Shown here: positions 49,950-63,200 of the stretch, piece after piece | Numbering within the stretch: position 1 is the first letter of the stretch | How the letters are laid out: every line of letters begins with the position of its first letter | DNA from: Manis javanica | Lineage: Eukaryota; Chordata; Mammalia; Pholidota; Manidae | DNA: 64,000 bases | NCBI RefSeq assembly: GCF_040802235.1 | Contig: NC_133174.1 | Coordinates: forward strand, 135,399,213-135,463,212 | Reading direction: 5' to 3' | The notes under the pieces: generated by a model | Database searches by the model: none | Seen by the model: only the letters and a program-made list of their open reading frames with translations | What the model was told of the DNA's origin: nothing | Made by a program: the position numbers and the translations under genes

Positions 49950-52900
49950 GTCAAAGGTGCTAGCAGCCTTAACTCCCCTTCAAGCTGGCATGAGCCCCTG
50001 ATTTGATCCTCTGCATGCAACACTGCTGTCAGGCTTGCTCTGTGGAAGGGTAGACTCTTAGGGAAGAAATCAACCCCTAGAGTCCAGCCCCAAGGTGCAG
50101 CCAGCAGTGTCCTGGCCTTTGCATATCTTTATGCATGAGAAAATGGAGGTGTCTGTGTGGCTCTTCTTGCTGGCCCTTGCCATTTTCACTCATTAAAACC
50201 TTTTCCTTTTGCATGCTGGTGTGCTGTTCATTTTCACCCACTGCTTCTCAGATGGTGCCCAACATGAGACAAACTCCTAACTTTCTCCAGCTCTGCTTTT
50301 TTGGAAATTGCAAAAGGTGTAAGCAGCCATACCAGGGATGGATGACATCCCTCCCAGGGCTGGTGGGAAACCTGGCAGAACTGAAGTCACTGGTGATCAT
50401 GTTATTGAGATGCTTATTCATGGCCACAGAAATCCTGGAAGGTCCTCTACGTAAGACAGATTGAAACAGTTTGATCCCTTGGCACTCTGTTGCCATGCAG
50501 CCAGCCCTGTGAGCCCTAAGGAAAAAGAAGTTAGAAGAACTTGGCCCCAAGTACCATTGGAACAGTAGGTGAACCTAACCTCAGACTTAAAACCTGTCGT
50601 TGCGCAGGATACCACCTGGGGACTTGTGGAGTGGGGTCGGGGTGGATTGAGGTACAGCCTGATGGGCTTCAGTACCCTTACAGGGAATTGGTCTCCCAAC
50701 AATGGTCACAGGAGACCCTTGAGATTTGAACTGCTTACATGATGAAAAAGCTACATTCATGAAGTGAGTGCATTGAATGGCCAGCATAGGGTTTAATGGC
50801 CAGACAAGTTTGCTAGTTCAGTACTGGGGGAGAACACATGTGCCTGCCCTGTGCTTGAATTGGATGCTCCGGGAAACCAGATTCACTTAGCCACAGAGAC
50901 CTCCCCAAGTATTGAGTGCAAAGTAAAACATCCTTACTGAGGTCACAGCTGCCTTGTAGCATGGGATGAAAGTCCTGGGTGTGGAGATAACTTGTGACAA
51001 AATGACCTTAACTCAGAAAATGCTGGGAAAGTTGATGGGATCTTGTACAAGCATATCCCTAACTTTGCACCCGCCAGAGAGTAAGGTTGGGACAATTCTT
51101 TGGGGCTGATTTAGACCCCACCAAAAAGGGGAAAACGAGAGAAAGGGCTCTCTAAGGTGCTCCAGTCTCAGTAAAAATGAAAAGGCAGGAGAAGAGAACC
51201 ACTCTAGACTTCCTTCTGAGGCTCCCTTTAGGCAGCACGTCCCAGCTCTGTGTCTTGAATACAGGAATTGCTGGGTAAAGAGATAAATGGGAAAAGCCGA
51301 GAGGCTAACGGGCTGGTAAGCAGCCCAAATCACTGTAAGGAGGTTGCAGAGAGGACAGGGATGCAGGAAACAAAAAAATGACTGGCCTTAAAGCAGGCAC
51401 TAGGGGGACGCCTATAGAGAGCTGATGCGAGGAGGTTCTGGCCGGCGGGATTGTTGGTTTCCCCACTGCTTGGCCAGCAAATCTCCAAAAGTCCTTGGAG
51501 AGGCGTCCTGAGGAGGAAGCTCAGTGGTTAGCCACATCCTAATGCTGAAACAAGACTCCTAAAGGCATCCGCATCTTCACAGGACAGGAGGCTGATTTCT
51601 AGCCCCTTTGCTAGAGGGCCCTTCAATCCAGATTTGAGTCTATTTAAAAACAGACTTGGCCCTGGGCCCAGGCTACCCTCCTCAAGGGGATTGCTGACTT
51701 TCTGCCCTAGTCCATGAAGCCCACAACTTAAGCATAGGGAAGATTCAGCAGACCTGGACTGAGCAGACACTAGAGCCCAAGGAAGTGTCATTCTTGGACT
51801 GGTACCCACAGTAAATGAATTTCCCTGGCAGGATTTGGGACTGGTTTTACTTAACTGCCAAGAGAATCGACACAATGACCAGGAGCCGTTGGCCCCTTTG
51901 ATGAGACCGTGTTCACAGTTCCATTGTTGGACTGCGTAAGTGGTATGGCCACACCGGCTCCCTCAGTCCAGAGTACACTGACCTGCTGGGTGGGCGTGCG
52001 CTTCACCATCCCTCCTGATGAGTGCACAACCTCTTGTATTTCCAAAACCTACCATGACTGTGGGGTTGAAGCGGTATCACAGACCAGTAGGTGAGAAGGA
52101 AAACACAGGCTTATTCTATTGTGAGAAGGGAGTGTCAGGCCACACTGTCTTCCAATTCCCAGCCCTGTTTAGGCAGTGAATAAATGCAGTGACCATGGCC
52201 CCTGATTGCAGCTCATTATGGCTTTAATAGTGGCACTCAAAGTACCTGACATGCCAACAGGTGGCTGAACTGACTGCAGCCATTACTGGCACTGGGTATG
52301 TGGCCCCAGAGGGGCACTGTCCAGTTCTTCAGCCAGTAACCACACTTGCATGTTGAGTGCTGGAAATGGCTGGTCTGAATTGACACATGCTGTAAATGTA
52401 GATAGAATACACGATGGATTTTGAAAACAGCTTGAAAAAAAAGAATGAAAAATACCTAATTTTTGTATTTAGATGCTGAAATGATAGTATTTGGACCTGT
52501 TGGGTTAACTATGTCACTAAAATTAGTTACACATGTCTCTTCTTACTTTTTTTACAGTGATTGCTAGAAACTAAAATCTCATATGGGACTCACATTTTAT
52601 TACTCTTGGACAGAACTGCTTAGACATTGTTGGTGTCCTCCAGATTTCTCTAGGAAGAAAAAAATTTTTGTTTTCACCTAGCCAAGTACAAACTGTCTTG
52701 CCTCAGGCATTCGAACTTACCCGGTGATACTTGACTGCAGTGTTTGAGAAATGCATTGAGCAAGCCCATTCCATTATCTTGATGACAGTTTGATAGTGGC
52801 CCTCACCGAGGAAAGCATTCTCATCATAATGCTTGCTCTCTAAGCACAGCTGTCCACAGAGGGCAGGGCCTCAAGGCAGGCTAGAGACCAGGGCCAGGCC

Positions 52901-53500
52901 ACTGAGTTTGTATCTTGGGGGCTGTATGAGCAGCCACCCAAAGAGATATTTCAGTCAGGAAAAACTGCTGGCTTTGCAGATGCTAACTACACAAAGGGAG
53001 CCCTTGTGACCTGTTTGGCCTCTTTGGGTATCAGAGGCAGCACATCCTGCTCCTAGGAACATCATCCAGGAATCTGTACTGTCACCAGACTGGTAGCCAA
53101 ACTGGTATAGGCACCCCTGCAGCAAGAAGCCACAGAAGCAATCTAGGCAACAGTAAAGCAATACCTGCCCCCACCCTTAAATTCATTCTCATTCCGTGGA
53201 GTTTTAAGTATCTGTGACCAGTCTCACATCTGACAACTCTGGCAATGAGACACTGCCAATATTGGGAGTGGATCATCTCTCCACTACTGAATGGTACATG
53301 CCTTTTGAATGGCAACTATTGGCCTTTGTGGGGACAGACTGTCTCACCAAAGGAAGAAGGATAACTCAGATCCAGCCAGCATCCCCATCCTGCGATGGGT
53401 TGTCACTGAACCAAATCCTATGAATTGAGAGTATCAGTGATGGTCCAGCTGGGACAACAGAAATTACACCCGTGATTTTTTTTCCATACCAGCGATTTTT
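49950..53500 (+). mobile_element. Possible decayed class II endogenous retrovirus
   Basis: At 50253-50270 TGGTGCCCAACATGAGAC agrees at 14 of 18 positions with the lysine-tRNA primer-binding site typical of class II retroviruses (from memory). Directly upstream is LTR-end-like sequence with CATTAAAACC and a final CTTCTCA. Downstream to about 53.5 kb are non-repetitive, mixed-frame sequences with no intact gag, pol or env. I found no matching 3' LTR. All frames are broken; this is a fossil if it is one. Confidence 0.35.
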
Positions 53501-54359
53501 AGCAGAGAATTTAATATAGAGATTGGTTAAACAGATATTAAAAGACTGAAAATGGAAATAGGAACATTAAGGTAACAGAGGTGGGATCTATAGGAAGCAT
53601 CTGCCATCCGGAGGCCTGGGAGAATGAAGGGGTAAGGCTCAAAAGAGAACCCAGACCTCCAGGAAAGGGGCACTGGCAGCCTACAGGTGCCTTGTTTACT
53701 TGCAGGCAGACTGCCATGGGGCTGGGACTTAGACCACTAAGGAGGGGAGCCAGCCAACTGGTTGAGGCTGGTGTCTCTGAAGAGCTGTGATGACACTGGT
53801 TCTGGGAGGAGCAAGGGGCAGAGAGGAACCTGGAAATTGAATTCAGCTGCTACTACTGGAGCAAACCATTCCTGCCAGAGTGACCAAGTGGTCTTCCAGT
53901 CTCCCGCTAGAGCCTCTTATCAGCAGAACCTACTAGGCAGCACCAGCGAAGGGAAAATGTGGCGGGCAGAGCCCCAGCCCCAGCCCCAGCCTCACAGAGC
54001 AGAGTATAGACGGGTGGCTTGAAACTGAACCAGAGCTTAATAACTGAACAAGGACAACAGGCCAAAAAATGTGAAATGGAAATGGAACTCCAACTGGGGC
54101 CACGCCAACTGCAAGAATAGATGGCTGCTCGCTCAGTAGGTACTGACATGGCAGCAACACTTGCTTTGCCTGAGCTACTGGCTCAGTGGGGACTTCAGTT
54201 TTGAGAGCTGATACTGTAACTCTGGGGACAGGTAAGCATCCGGCATATCTTTCACTTTCTCTGAATTAACTGTAAATTCCATTTTTCACTTTCAAGCACT
54301 ACAGGATTAATGATATTATAACCTAACCGTATAGAAAAGTATACGAAGGGGATCAAACC
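53501..54359. other. Intergenic, nothing assigned
   Basis: Mixed-composition sequence without a recognisable gene. A three-unit GCCCCA repeat lies at 53971-53988. Confidence 0.5.
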
Positions 54360-55800
54360 TGGTCCAGGGACCAGAAAAGGTCTCCCGAAGAAGTAGTGTC
54401 TCAGCTATGGCCAGAAGGGGGAGGAGTTAGCTAAAGGGCCAGGAGTGGAGGTACATGCAAAGGCAGGAGGGACTGCAGTGAGCCTGGGGACACTTGGTAT
54501 GGCCGCCATAACATGGGAATGAGGAAGAAGTACAAGAGGTAGGTGGGCTGGCAAGCAAGGCGGAGAGCAGGGGGGCTCTCAGGGACCACGAACCAGGGAA
54601 AGGAATCTGGGTTGTCAGGGCAATCACCAGCTGTTGAAGGGTATTAAGCAGGAGAGTGACACCATCTGATTTGCATGTCTACAAATGCACAGTGGCCACA
54701 GTGTGGTGAATGGACTGGACTTGGTAAGACGACAGTAAGAGGCGAAAGGAGACTGGGGAATGCAGAGATAAAGAAGGGGGTGGGCAGCAGAAACGGAGCA
54801 CAGGGTGGAACAGAAACATTGTGTATCAGTCAGTGTTCTCCAGAGAAGCAAAACCACTAGGACATATAAAAACAGAGAGAGATTTATTTTAAGGCATTGG
54901 CGTATGCAATTGTGGGGGCTGCTGGCAAGTTCAGCATTCATAGGGCCGGCTAGCAGGCTGAAAAACTCAAGCCAGAGTTGATGCTGCCATCTTGAGGCAG
55001 AATTTCTTCTTCAGGGACACTTTGATTTTGCTCTTAAAGCCTTCCAACTAATTAGATAAGGCCCACTTAGATTATTTAGGGTAATGATTGTGGATGCTAA
55101 CCACAGCTACCTTCACAGTGACACCTAGACTAGTATTTGATTGAAAGCCTAGGCTCTATAGCCTGGCCAAGTTGACACATAAAACAAACCATCACACATA
55201 GTTTCAGAGTTAAAATAGAGAGCTTTTTTTTTTTCACTGAATGAATGGGATTGATGAATATGGCAAAATCAAGAAAGACTCCCAGATTTTCCACTGGAAC
55301 AACTGACGCAGTATGGTACTGCTAACTGAGGTAGAGAACAGGAAGACAGTGGAGGCTTGTGGTGGAAAATCATTCAATTTGGATGTGAACAGGTTTAAAT
55401 GCTTATAAGTTATCCAAGCAGAGATGCTTCAGTAGGGCTCAGAAGAGAGATCTAAACTGAGGTTTTGTAAGTGATTGGGACACAGTGGCAAGTCAGCTGC
55501 AGGAGTGCAGGAGATCATTGGCAGAGACAGTGCAGCGTGACGAAGGGAAGAGAAGAAGGCCTGGGAGAGGAGCCAGCAGAGTAAACAAAAAACACGGTCA
55601 GGCATGTGGGAAAACCAGGAGGTGGAGACCTAAAAGCTCCAAGACAGAGACTGCTCCTGAAGGAGGGAGCAGATTGATTATCCTCAGTTATCCTGCAGAT
55701 TTCCGGGAACCAGCAACGGAAATTAAGAAGGAAGGATCATTTGACTGCAGTGAGTACGATGGATTAGAACTGACACCCAGCTAGTCAGGAGATCACTCAG
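54360..55800 (+). repeat. Ancient interspersed repeat interrupted by a second repeat
   Basis: The outer parts (54360-54820 and 55200-55800) resemble the old family seen at 3500-4570. For example, AGGAGAGTGACACCATCTGA precedes the break, and TTATAAGTTATCCAAGCAGA follows it. Confidence 0.5.
54825..55200 (-). mobile_element. Nested old repeat inside the ancient repeat
   Basis: Begins CAGTGTTCTCCAGAGAAGCA and ends AAGTTGACACATAAAACAAA then CCATCACA, a pattern common to an old mammalian repeat whose family name I cannot give. Strand is uncertain. It splits the flanking element, so it is the younger of the two. Confidence 0.5.
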
Positions 55801-56286
55801 GAAATGTGTTCTGCGCTCAAGGGAAGATAAACAAGGGTCTAAGCCAGGACTGCCGAAGTAGGAATAGAAAAGAGGAATGGGACCGAGGAGTATTTTGAAA
55901 CAAAAGCAACAGTCATCCAATTGGGTATTAGTGATAAAGAATCCAAGATGACCTAAAGGTCTTAAGTCAAAGGGATCAGGAGAAGGATGAGGACATGCAC
56001 AGGGAAAGGGACGTCAGGAGAAGGTATTGGTTTAGGAGGAAAAGATTCAAAGGTCAGATTCGGACATACCTTTAGATGTAGCAGAATGCTTATCCCTGTG
56101 TGCCAGACAGACATACCATATCTGTCATGTCCTTTCATTCCTTTGAGTCTCTGTTCAGACTCCTCCATGAAATTGGTTACAATGCTCCAGCCCTCTCACA
56201 CAGGGACCATTGCAGAGGACTGGGGGCACATAGACTGAGAGGAAAGAATCCTGGAGGGGTGGAGTGTGGATAAAATGAAAGTTCCT

Positions 56287-56660
56287 GTGGCCAGGATTCT
56301 CACCTGGCCCTGGTTGGCTAGCTCACTGTACACGTGTGGGCAATACATTGTTATTGACTTTATATAAGGAACTCCGCCCAGTGCTCTGGGCTGCTGCACA
56401 GCTGCAGGACTACAAGAAAACAGAGGTTGGAGTGGTGGCAGCACAGAGGATAGACTGAGATGGCTGCAGAGGCAAAGAAGTCCAGAGGCAGAGAATGGCT
56501 TGCTGCGTGCAGACTCCCTCTGAGTGAACGGAATTCTAGTGATTGACCTGCCACCATGGGAATAAAGTTGGGTATAAACACTTTCACCCCAAGAACATTC
56601 CACTGTCATTTCTTTTGGTCTCATTGAATCCATAGTGAACTTGCCTGGGGCTGAAACCCA
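56287..56660 (+). mobile_element. Solo-LTR-like element
   Basis: The element contains a TATA-like TTTATATAAGGAACTC at about 56360, AATAAAG at about 56562 and a further 95-base U5-like tail. It begins TGTGGCCAGG and ends near CCCATTGGCA, giving TG/CA termini. Composition and spacing suit a retroviral LTR. No target duplication was confirmed. Confidence 0.5.
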
Positions 56661-56989
56661 TTGGCAAGACAGATAGAAAGAAAGTCAGAGACGTGGAAGA
56701 TATAATTTTCTGGAATTTAGGCCATTTAGATGCAGACAATGAAGTGGTGGTATTGTTGGGAAGCAATTTGGTTTGGAGATGCAGAGAAGTCAGAATGAAA
56801 ACAAAGTCAAGAATGCAAAGTAAATTTTATTTCACTCCGTACAGAGTAACAAGTGGGCCTGCCTAGGGTTAGGCAGGCAGGTCACTAAAGAGCATGGTCG
56901 TACAGCTGCAGTCCTGTATGGTCACCCAAGCAACAGGAGCTTGCAAGTCCAAATCAGAGCTCTCAGTAGCCCCTTCCTACTTATCTGGA

Positions 56990-57370
56990 GTAGAACACAG
57001 ACAGAGAGTGAAGACCTATGCTTAAGTCTGGAAAATAGAACAAAGTAGCAAAATAACAAAGATGTTGTAACTCTGGGGAAAGGAAATCCTGGGGCAAAAT
57101 ATCTCTAAAACTGAAATCAGTCAAAGGGAGAAATAAAGTTTAAAACCTGTTTATTGCTTACAAACTGCAGTCTGGGGCCCTCTCTCTTTCCTGCTCTGAC
57201 AGAAGCAAAACCTGCACTCTCCCTAACCTCTCAAGTTAAGATAAGCCGTAGGTTACCCAGGTAATTACCCATTGATACAGAGATGAACTATCTCCACCCC
57301 TGAGGAATGCTTATTGATATGCAGATGCACTAAAGCCAAGCAAGATATTCTGGAAATATTACAATTTTAC
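56990..57370 (-). mobile_element. LTR-like element, antisense
   Basis: On the minus strand AGCAATAAACAGGTTTTAAA provides a poly(A) signal, preceded by GGGCCCCAGACTGCAG and a GGAGATAGTTCATCTCTG stretch, which suits an LTR. Boundaries are approximate and the family is not assigned. Confidence 0.35.
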
Positions 57371-60060
57371 TCACAGACGTTTACCGCTGGAAGAGTGCAG
57401 AGACAAAACACAGCTAAGTTGAGCAGTGAAGGGTCTTCATTTAAGGCATAAAGTACACACTTGAAGAAAGGGGAGTGTGGGAAACCTCAGGAAGGATTTA
57501 GGGTTTGGAGTTTTATAGGGCTTTTTGGGTAGGGGTCAGCATAAGGCATGATGTATGCAGGTGATTCATAATTCCTTTAAAGTTTTGCCTTAAGAATAGG
57601 GTTATTTAGGTGACTGTGTTGGTCTGGATCCTGGAGTTCTTTATCCGCATAGGTTCATTTACACTTTGGAGGTCTACCTCCTCTCCTGGTTACAAAGTTA
57701 CTTAATTGATTAAGGGGCTGGAAGAAGAGGAAGGACAGCCTATAGATTAAGTTGAAGAATAAGCTGGGCCCTTTTCACAGGCTAGGTAGATTTTACAATA
57801 GCATGCCCCTTGTCCCATTTCCCTGCCCTACCTCATTAAGTACATCAGAGAAGTCCTTGATTGACAAGCTTTGGCCTTAGAAGCCTGATCTAATTGGTAC
57901 AGTGAAGACATGGGATGCACGCTGATGATTTTCTTTATCTGGGGAATTGTTTTTCATCTGGGGACTATCTGGACATTCCAAGTCACTCCTGGCCTTTGAA
58001 ACTTTAACTAATTAACTGTGAGTTTTTTCTGCCTCTCTGGTTTTATCTGGTTAACTCTTTGAGTCCCTTTTAGTGCGCTTTACTGGCTTGATTCTCTCTC
58101 CACCCTGCTCATGTCTGTCTTTCTGCCGAACAGTAGAATCAGATAATGGGAGCTCCAAGAGACAAGGTTGACCACAAGTGTTAAAACCCTGGTTTGGGGT
58201 AGCAAGGTGGTCAAAGGAATTTACTGATCCCTTCTCTCTACCTGGAAGTAGAAGGAGGAGAAGCATCCATTGAAGAGGGTTTCCAGGGCCAGTGATGGAC
58301 CCAGGAGGGGTTAATCAGTGGGAAGGGAAACTTGGCTAATTCATGGGGAAGGATGGTAGGGAGAAGGAAAAGTGTGAAGATTTAGAGTCATTTCTTACAT
58401 TAAATGGAAATTTTAAAAGGCACAGTGGGAGGAGCTGATAGAGTGACAATCAGATGTGGCATGTGCCCGAATGGTGGTAGCCTCAAGCAGGCTGGGTGTG
58501 AGGCTATTGAAGTCAGTAGTGTCTTGCTCCACATCCACTCTCTGTGTGTACACCCTCCTATACTGCAGAAGCTAGAAAGGTAAAACCCGCATTTTCCAGA
58601 TTCCCTAGCAGACGGGGTTTGGGATGTGAATTAAGAATTACCAATCAGGCACAATTAAGTTATGCCTGAATTCCAAACTGGGAGCCAAGTGGTATGCCAG
58701 GAATCTGTTTTGCTGGTGAGGATTGGTAATCAACAGTTCAGGCAGCAAGTTCCTAATCCCTAGATCCCAGCTACAGTTGTGTTTTCCTAGAATCAGCACT
58801 TCTAGAAGTGACTTCCTCAGTGCCAGCCTCTCAACCACAGCAAAGGTAGCATAGCAGTTTCTTTCACTGGATGCCAAGCATTTTTCACAACAGATATATT
58901 GGAGTGGATCACCTTTTAACACCTCTTTTTTCTATGTGACACAGTTGTTTTCAGTAATAATCGTTACATTCAAGAAATAAAAATAAATGGCCAGAAGAGA
59001 AATGTAGGCAGCATGAAAAATTTTTTTGAACTTCATACATATATATATATATAATCATACCAGAAAAATAAATAAATAGTAAAATAAATATTAGATTGCA
59101 AAAAAACACAATGGGTTAGTACTTCTTAATTACATTAATGAATCTTTTGGGAATAAGGGGGAACAAACATTTCTATATAGAGGTCTGTTGCAGTAATTAA
59201 TAACTACAAATGAGACAAATAGCAATCTACAAAGAGGGATCAACTCAATATTAAGGATTTTTCAAATTGGGTAAAATAGTTAATGTATGAACTAACATTT
59301 ACACTTACCAAAAGTCACATTATACTTTGCAGTTGACACTGTTTCAGTATTGTGAATTTTAAACACAATTAAGAGCTATAAGTGGTCTAATCAACTACAG
59401 AGCCCAAGAAATTCAAGTTCTGTTTCTTCATCTACAATCACTGTGCTATCATTGTTTAAACACAGGAGTGTGGAGCACCACAAGTGTTTGGAGACATGAA
59501 CTGCACCTGAACTCAGCTTGATTTTAAAGGGTGATAAGTTTATTCTCAAAGACGAGCATGTGTTGTTGGGTCCACGGGTGTTGGGGATTGCCTGTAAAGC
59601 TGGAAGTTCTCTCAATTAACTTCCATGTAAATACAATGTCGATTAAAAGATACGTAATTAAAATGTGCTGAACTGAAGTTTATATCTATTACTACAATTT
59701 AACAGTAGTCATAGCAATCTATTTAGAACATAGCCCCATAAATGGTATTTTTTCCAGAGAAGAGGCTTTTTTAACCACTAACATTGTTTAGAATTGTTGA
59801 TGCAGGATGATAATAAAACAGATTAACTTTTAATTGGTTTTATTATTATTTTTACTTTCATGGAGAAGGTGCCTTCCCTCACTGCCTGTCTACATGGGGT
59901 AGACGACTCACCCTGCTCCCTCAGGGGGAGAACAGTGTTGTTCTAGAAATCTTCCCTGGAGACTATCGGGCCAAAGACAGGCCACCCTGAAATGTGCCCC
60001 TTTGGCATGCAGATTGTTTTGGCTGAAAGCAGGAAGGTCCAAAGACTCAGGAAGGGCCTT
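57371..60060. other. Intergenic, nothing assigned
   Basis: Mixed then AT-rich sequence; an AT run lies at 59038-59052. A 74-codon minus-strand frame at 59391-59615 has no family resemblance I recognise. Confidence 0.5.
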
Positions 60061-60091
60061 TGACCTCCCCCACTAACCGCCCCCCCCCGCG

Positions 60092-60124
<33 letters not shown>
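60092..60124 (+). repeat. 33-base C homopolymer
   Basis: A run of 33 C residues follows CGCCCCCCCCCGCG, making the minus strand a long G run. Such runs are difficult for sequencing, so the length may be inaccurate. Confidence 0.95.
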
Positions 60125-60125
<1 letters not shown>

Positions 60126-63100
60126 CTCCCTGCCAACTGCCTGAAAACAGTTGAGCTGGAGGACCTGCTCCGGGAAGAGGGCTAGTGCCCTAGAAAACTG
60201 CGTTAGAAAATGCCCTGGGGTGGTAGACAGGAAGGAGCCCAGCAAAGTCTGCTAAAATTCCTCTTGAATAACAGGTCCCCTTGTTGCCGTGTGGCCCCAC
60301 GAGCACTTGCTCATCAGACCTTTACTCTTTCTCGTCTTCCGGTGAATTGCCTTCCTTCCCTGTGAAGGGCCAGGCCCCGCCGCCTTCTCCTTAGCCCGGG
60401 GTGACAGCCAGGCCTCCTTGTGCCCCACTGTCTTTGGACTCCCCCTTCTACGTAATTCAATTTGACCTTCTCTGGTTCATCCGTCTTCATCTGTCTCACG
60501 TCGATTCCTTTCTTAGACCCGCTTAGGAGAACCTTGCAGGGCAGAGGAAAATGTTTCCTCCCCAACAGGAACCTGTTCCTCGGAGTTCTGTCAGCCCATC
60601 TAGCACATCAGTCGAACCCCACGAAGGCTCCTGGGGGCCTCTGATCATAGCCGGTGGATCAGAAGGACAGTGGGCTCACGACTGGCCTCTGCAACGGGCA
60701 TGGGTGGGCAGTGGGACCCATCCTTTGACCTGTGGGGTCTGATGCTGTCTCGGGCAGACCTTGTCAGAACTGAGTGGAACCCCCCCCCGACACCCTGCTA
60801 GGCGGGCCCCGGCCTGGTCTGAGTCGGTGTGCTCCCGGGCCCAGCAGTCCATCCGGATTCGCAGCAGCACGTGGGGCAGCCTGCAAAGACGGCATGGCAG
60901 GGCGAGCTCTCCCCCAGGAGGAGGGAAAAGCCACCAGGCGCAGTTCTGGAAAACCGAGGTCGCCAAGCCCTCCCCCCACCCCGTGGCTGCCCAGGTGTCT
61001 GGGTTCACTGTTTCCTCCGTGGTGACAAGATCGGTCCGTCCCCCGTTGAGCAATCAGAGTTGACACTGCTCCCATCGCCCCTCTTCTCCCCCAGCCCCCC
61101 TCGTCTGCAAGAGGCACAAAAGCATTTTCGCAGACGAACGTGGTCATACAAGGGAGCAAGAAAGGCCCGTCAAGCTCAGAAAGCAGTTAGGATGAAAGCC
61201 TGACTTTTCACCCATTTCCTAAAGGGGCTTACACCACCCTTTCCATCCTGACCGCTGATCCAGCGAGGGGTGCAGAAAAGGGGGATGGCTTTCTGGAGCC
61301 GGCTCAGCTGACACTCCCACCGCCTGGGGCAGGCACCAGGAGAGGACGAGGGAGGCAGGTGGCCCGTCCTCCTTGCAAGGGGCAACTACCCGGGCTAGTC
61401 CTGCCCAACAGGCCAACGGCACAGGAACACCCCAAGGGAGCGTCCCTCGGGTGTGTCTCTCTGGAGTGCAGTGCCTGGAGGGCTCCCAGTCCCTGCGGTG
61501 GGCCTGCCCCATGTGCAGCTCCGGCAGGCATCCCACGTCAGGGGTGCAGTCGCCTGCAAGGATTTCAAAGTGCAGTACCCATGAGCCACACCCGTGAGCC
61601 GCTCTGGCGCGCCTGTTCCCACCGGAGGACCCGCCGTCATCGCGCGCATCCGCTGTGGACCCGGACAGCGCAGGACAGCCTCCAGGCCATTTTGACAGAT
61701 GTGGATCCACAGAAGGGTGCTGTCCCCAGTCTGCAACAGTCCCGGGGTCCAAGACCTGTCCACTGTGCTTTGCCTGCTTCCGTTCAGCATAGCTGGCACG
61801 AGACCACAAAAGCCCACGGTGTACAGTTTCAGGGATTTCCTTCCAGGGAAAGGCAGGCCGATTAGGATTTGTGAGCTCGGGTCGCAAAAAGCCTGGGGCT
61901 TTCTGGAGCAGCAGGAGGCCACACAGCAGCGGACCCAGTCCGAGTGGCAGGCAATGCTGTTGTAAAAGGATGTGAACTCGGATGGCCAGCTGCATAAGCC
62001 AAGGGGTGTGGGACGGGGCGCGGGTCTTTCTCGCCCTCTCCACGTGGGGCACCCTCCCCACCTCTCCACACACCTGCACTCATTCACTGACCCGGAAGCT
62101 CCAGAAACCTGTCCTCTTGGGTCTCTCTGGGGGCTTCGTTACTTGAGAGGACTGGTCACATCATTGGTCCTTGGAGACTGAACTCAATCTCCAGCCCCTG
62201 TCCCCTCCCTGGAGGTCAGCGGGTGGACTGAAAGGGCCAACCCTCTAAACACGTGGGGGTAAAATGCCTCACCTGGAAGTCAGCGCTCAACAAACCTCGG
62301 ACAATCCCCAAATTGTGTTGGATTCTCCTTGTTGCCTTCCTTCCTCGGGCCTGTTTTTACCCTGGGCCTCAGGGTCCCACTTTCTGCCACCGGACAGACG
62401 TCTTGCCATACTGAGAAATGAACTCAGTCGGAAGGTCAGCCACGGGCTGGGATGGGTGGGAAGAGCGGGACCCTATGAGAATTCAGACCAGGGTCTGGTC
62501 TCCGCCCTGTCGCGCAGCCATGTGATCCTGTGCAAACGACCAGGCCCTGTGAGCCCGGCTTCCCCGTGTGAAGTAGTGGTTTAGACAAGCTCTGGCCTGC
62601 AGGACGGCAGGGATGTTCTGACGCAGGTAAAGCACCTTGCACAGTGCCGGGCACGTGATGGAACGTGGGTGAAAGCAGGATGTCCTTTGCATGCCAGACC
62701 CTCCCACTCTGCTCTGGGATTTTGTTTCTATGTTATGCAGGCCAGACTAGAGAGTTTGCACCTTAATGGCACAGGAAATAGCTCATCAGCCAAAAAGCAT
62801 GTTTCATCAATAAAACGCGACAAGCATTTCCAATTAGGGGGCATGCAGTCAAATTCAGGCGTCTTCCCCAACGCATACAGCCTGTCACACCTACTGCTCA
62901 CCATCCACCCGTCTGGCTCTGCCCCCACGCAGCCTCACTGCACTGGATCCCACAGGAGGAACTGCAGCGCCTGAAGCCGCTAACTGCCCAGCTCCAGGCA
63001 TGGGGACTGAACGCCCTCCCCTGCAGCCGCGCCTGCTCAGCCCTTCCTTTACTAAAGGTTCTGTAGGTCCTGGGGCACACCTCCCACCTTCCTCACAGGA

Positions 63101-63200
63101 CACCAGCTCCTAGACTATTGCTTTTCGGTGGGTGTGTAGGTGGGGGGGGGGGGTGTCCTGCTTACCTAGTGTCCCACTGGTAACACAGGGCTTTCCAGCG
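60125..63200. other. GC-rich intergenic block
   Basis: About 3 kb of markedly GC-rich sequence with many CpGs, in contrast to the AT-rich surroundings. Several long frames are open on both strands (for example minus 61219-62079), but they overlap one another, begin at GTG, and resemble no family I know. One MIR fragment lies inside. A 12-base G run lies at 63142-63153. Confidence 0.6.
62480..62680 (+). mobile_element. MIR SINE, diverged
   Basis: AGCCATGTGATCCTGTGCAA, GTAAAGCACCTTGCACAGTG and CCGGGCACGTGATGGAACGT follow the sense MIR order. Confidence 0.6.

Noticed and set aside
61219-62079. Longest open frame outside known features (286 codons, minus strand)
   Set aside because: It begins at GTG, not ATG, overlaps other long frames on both strands (230 codons at 61395-62087 minus, 168 at 61359-61865 plus), lies in GC-rich DNA where stops are rare, and shows no recognisable domain.
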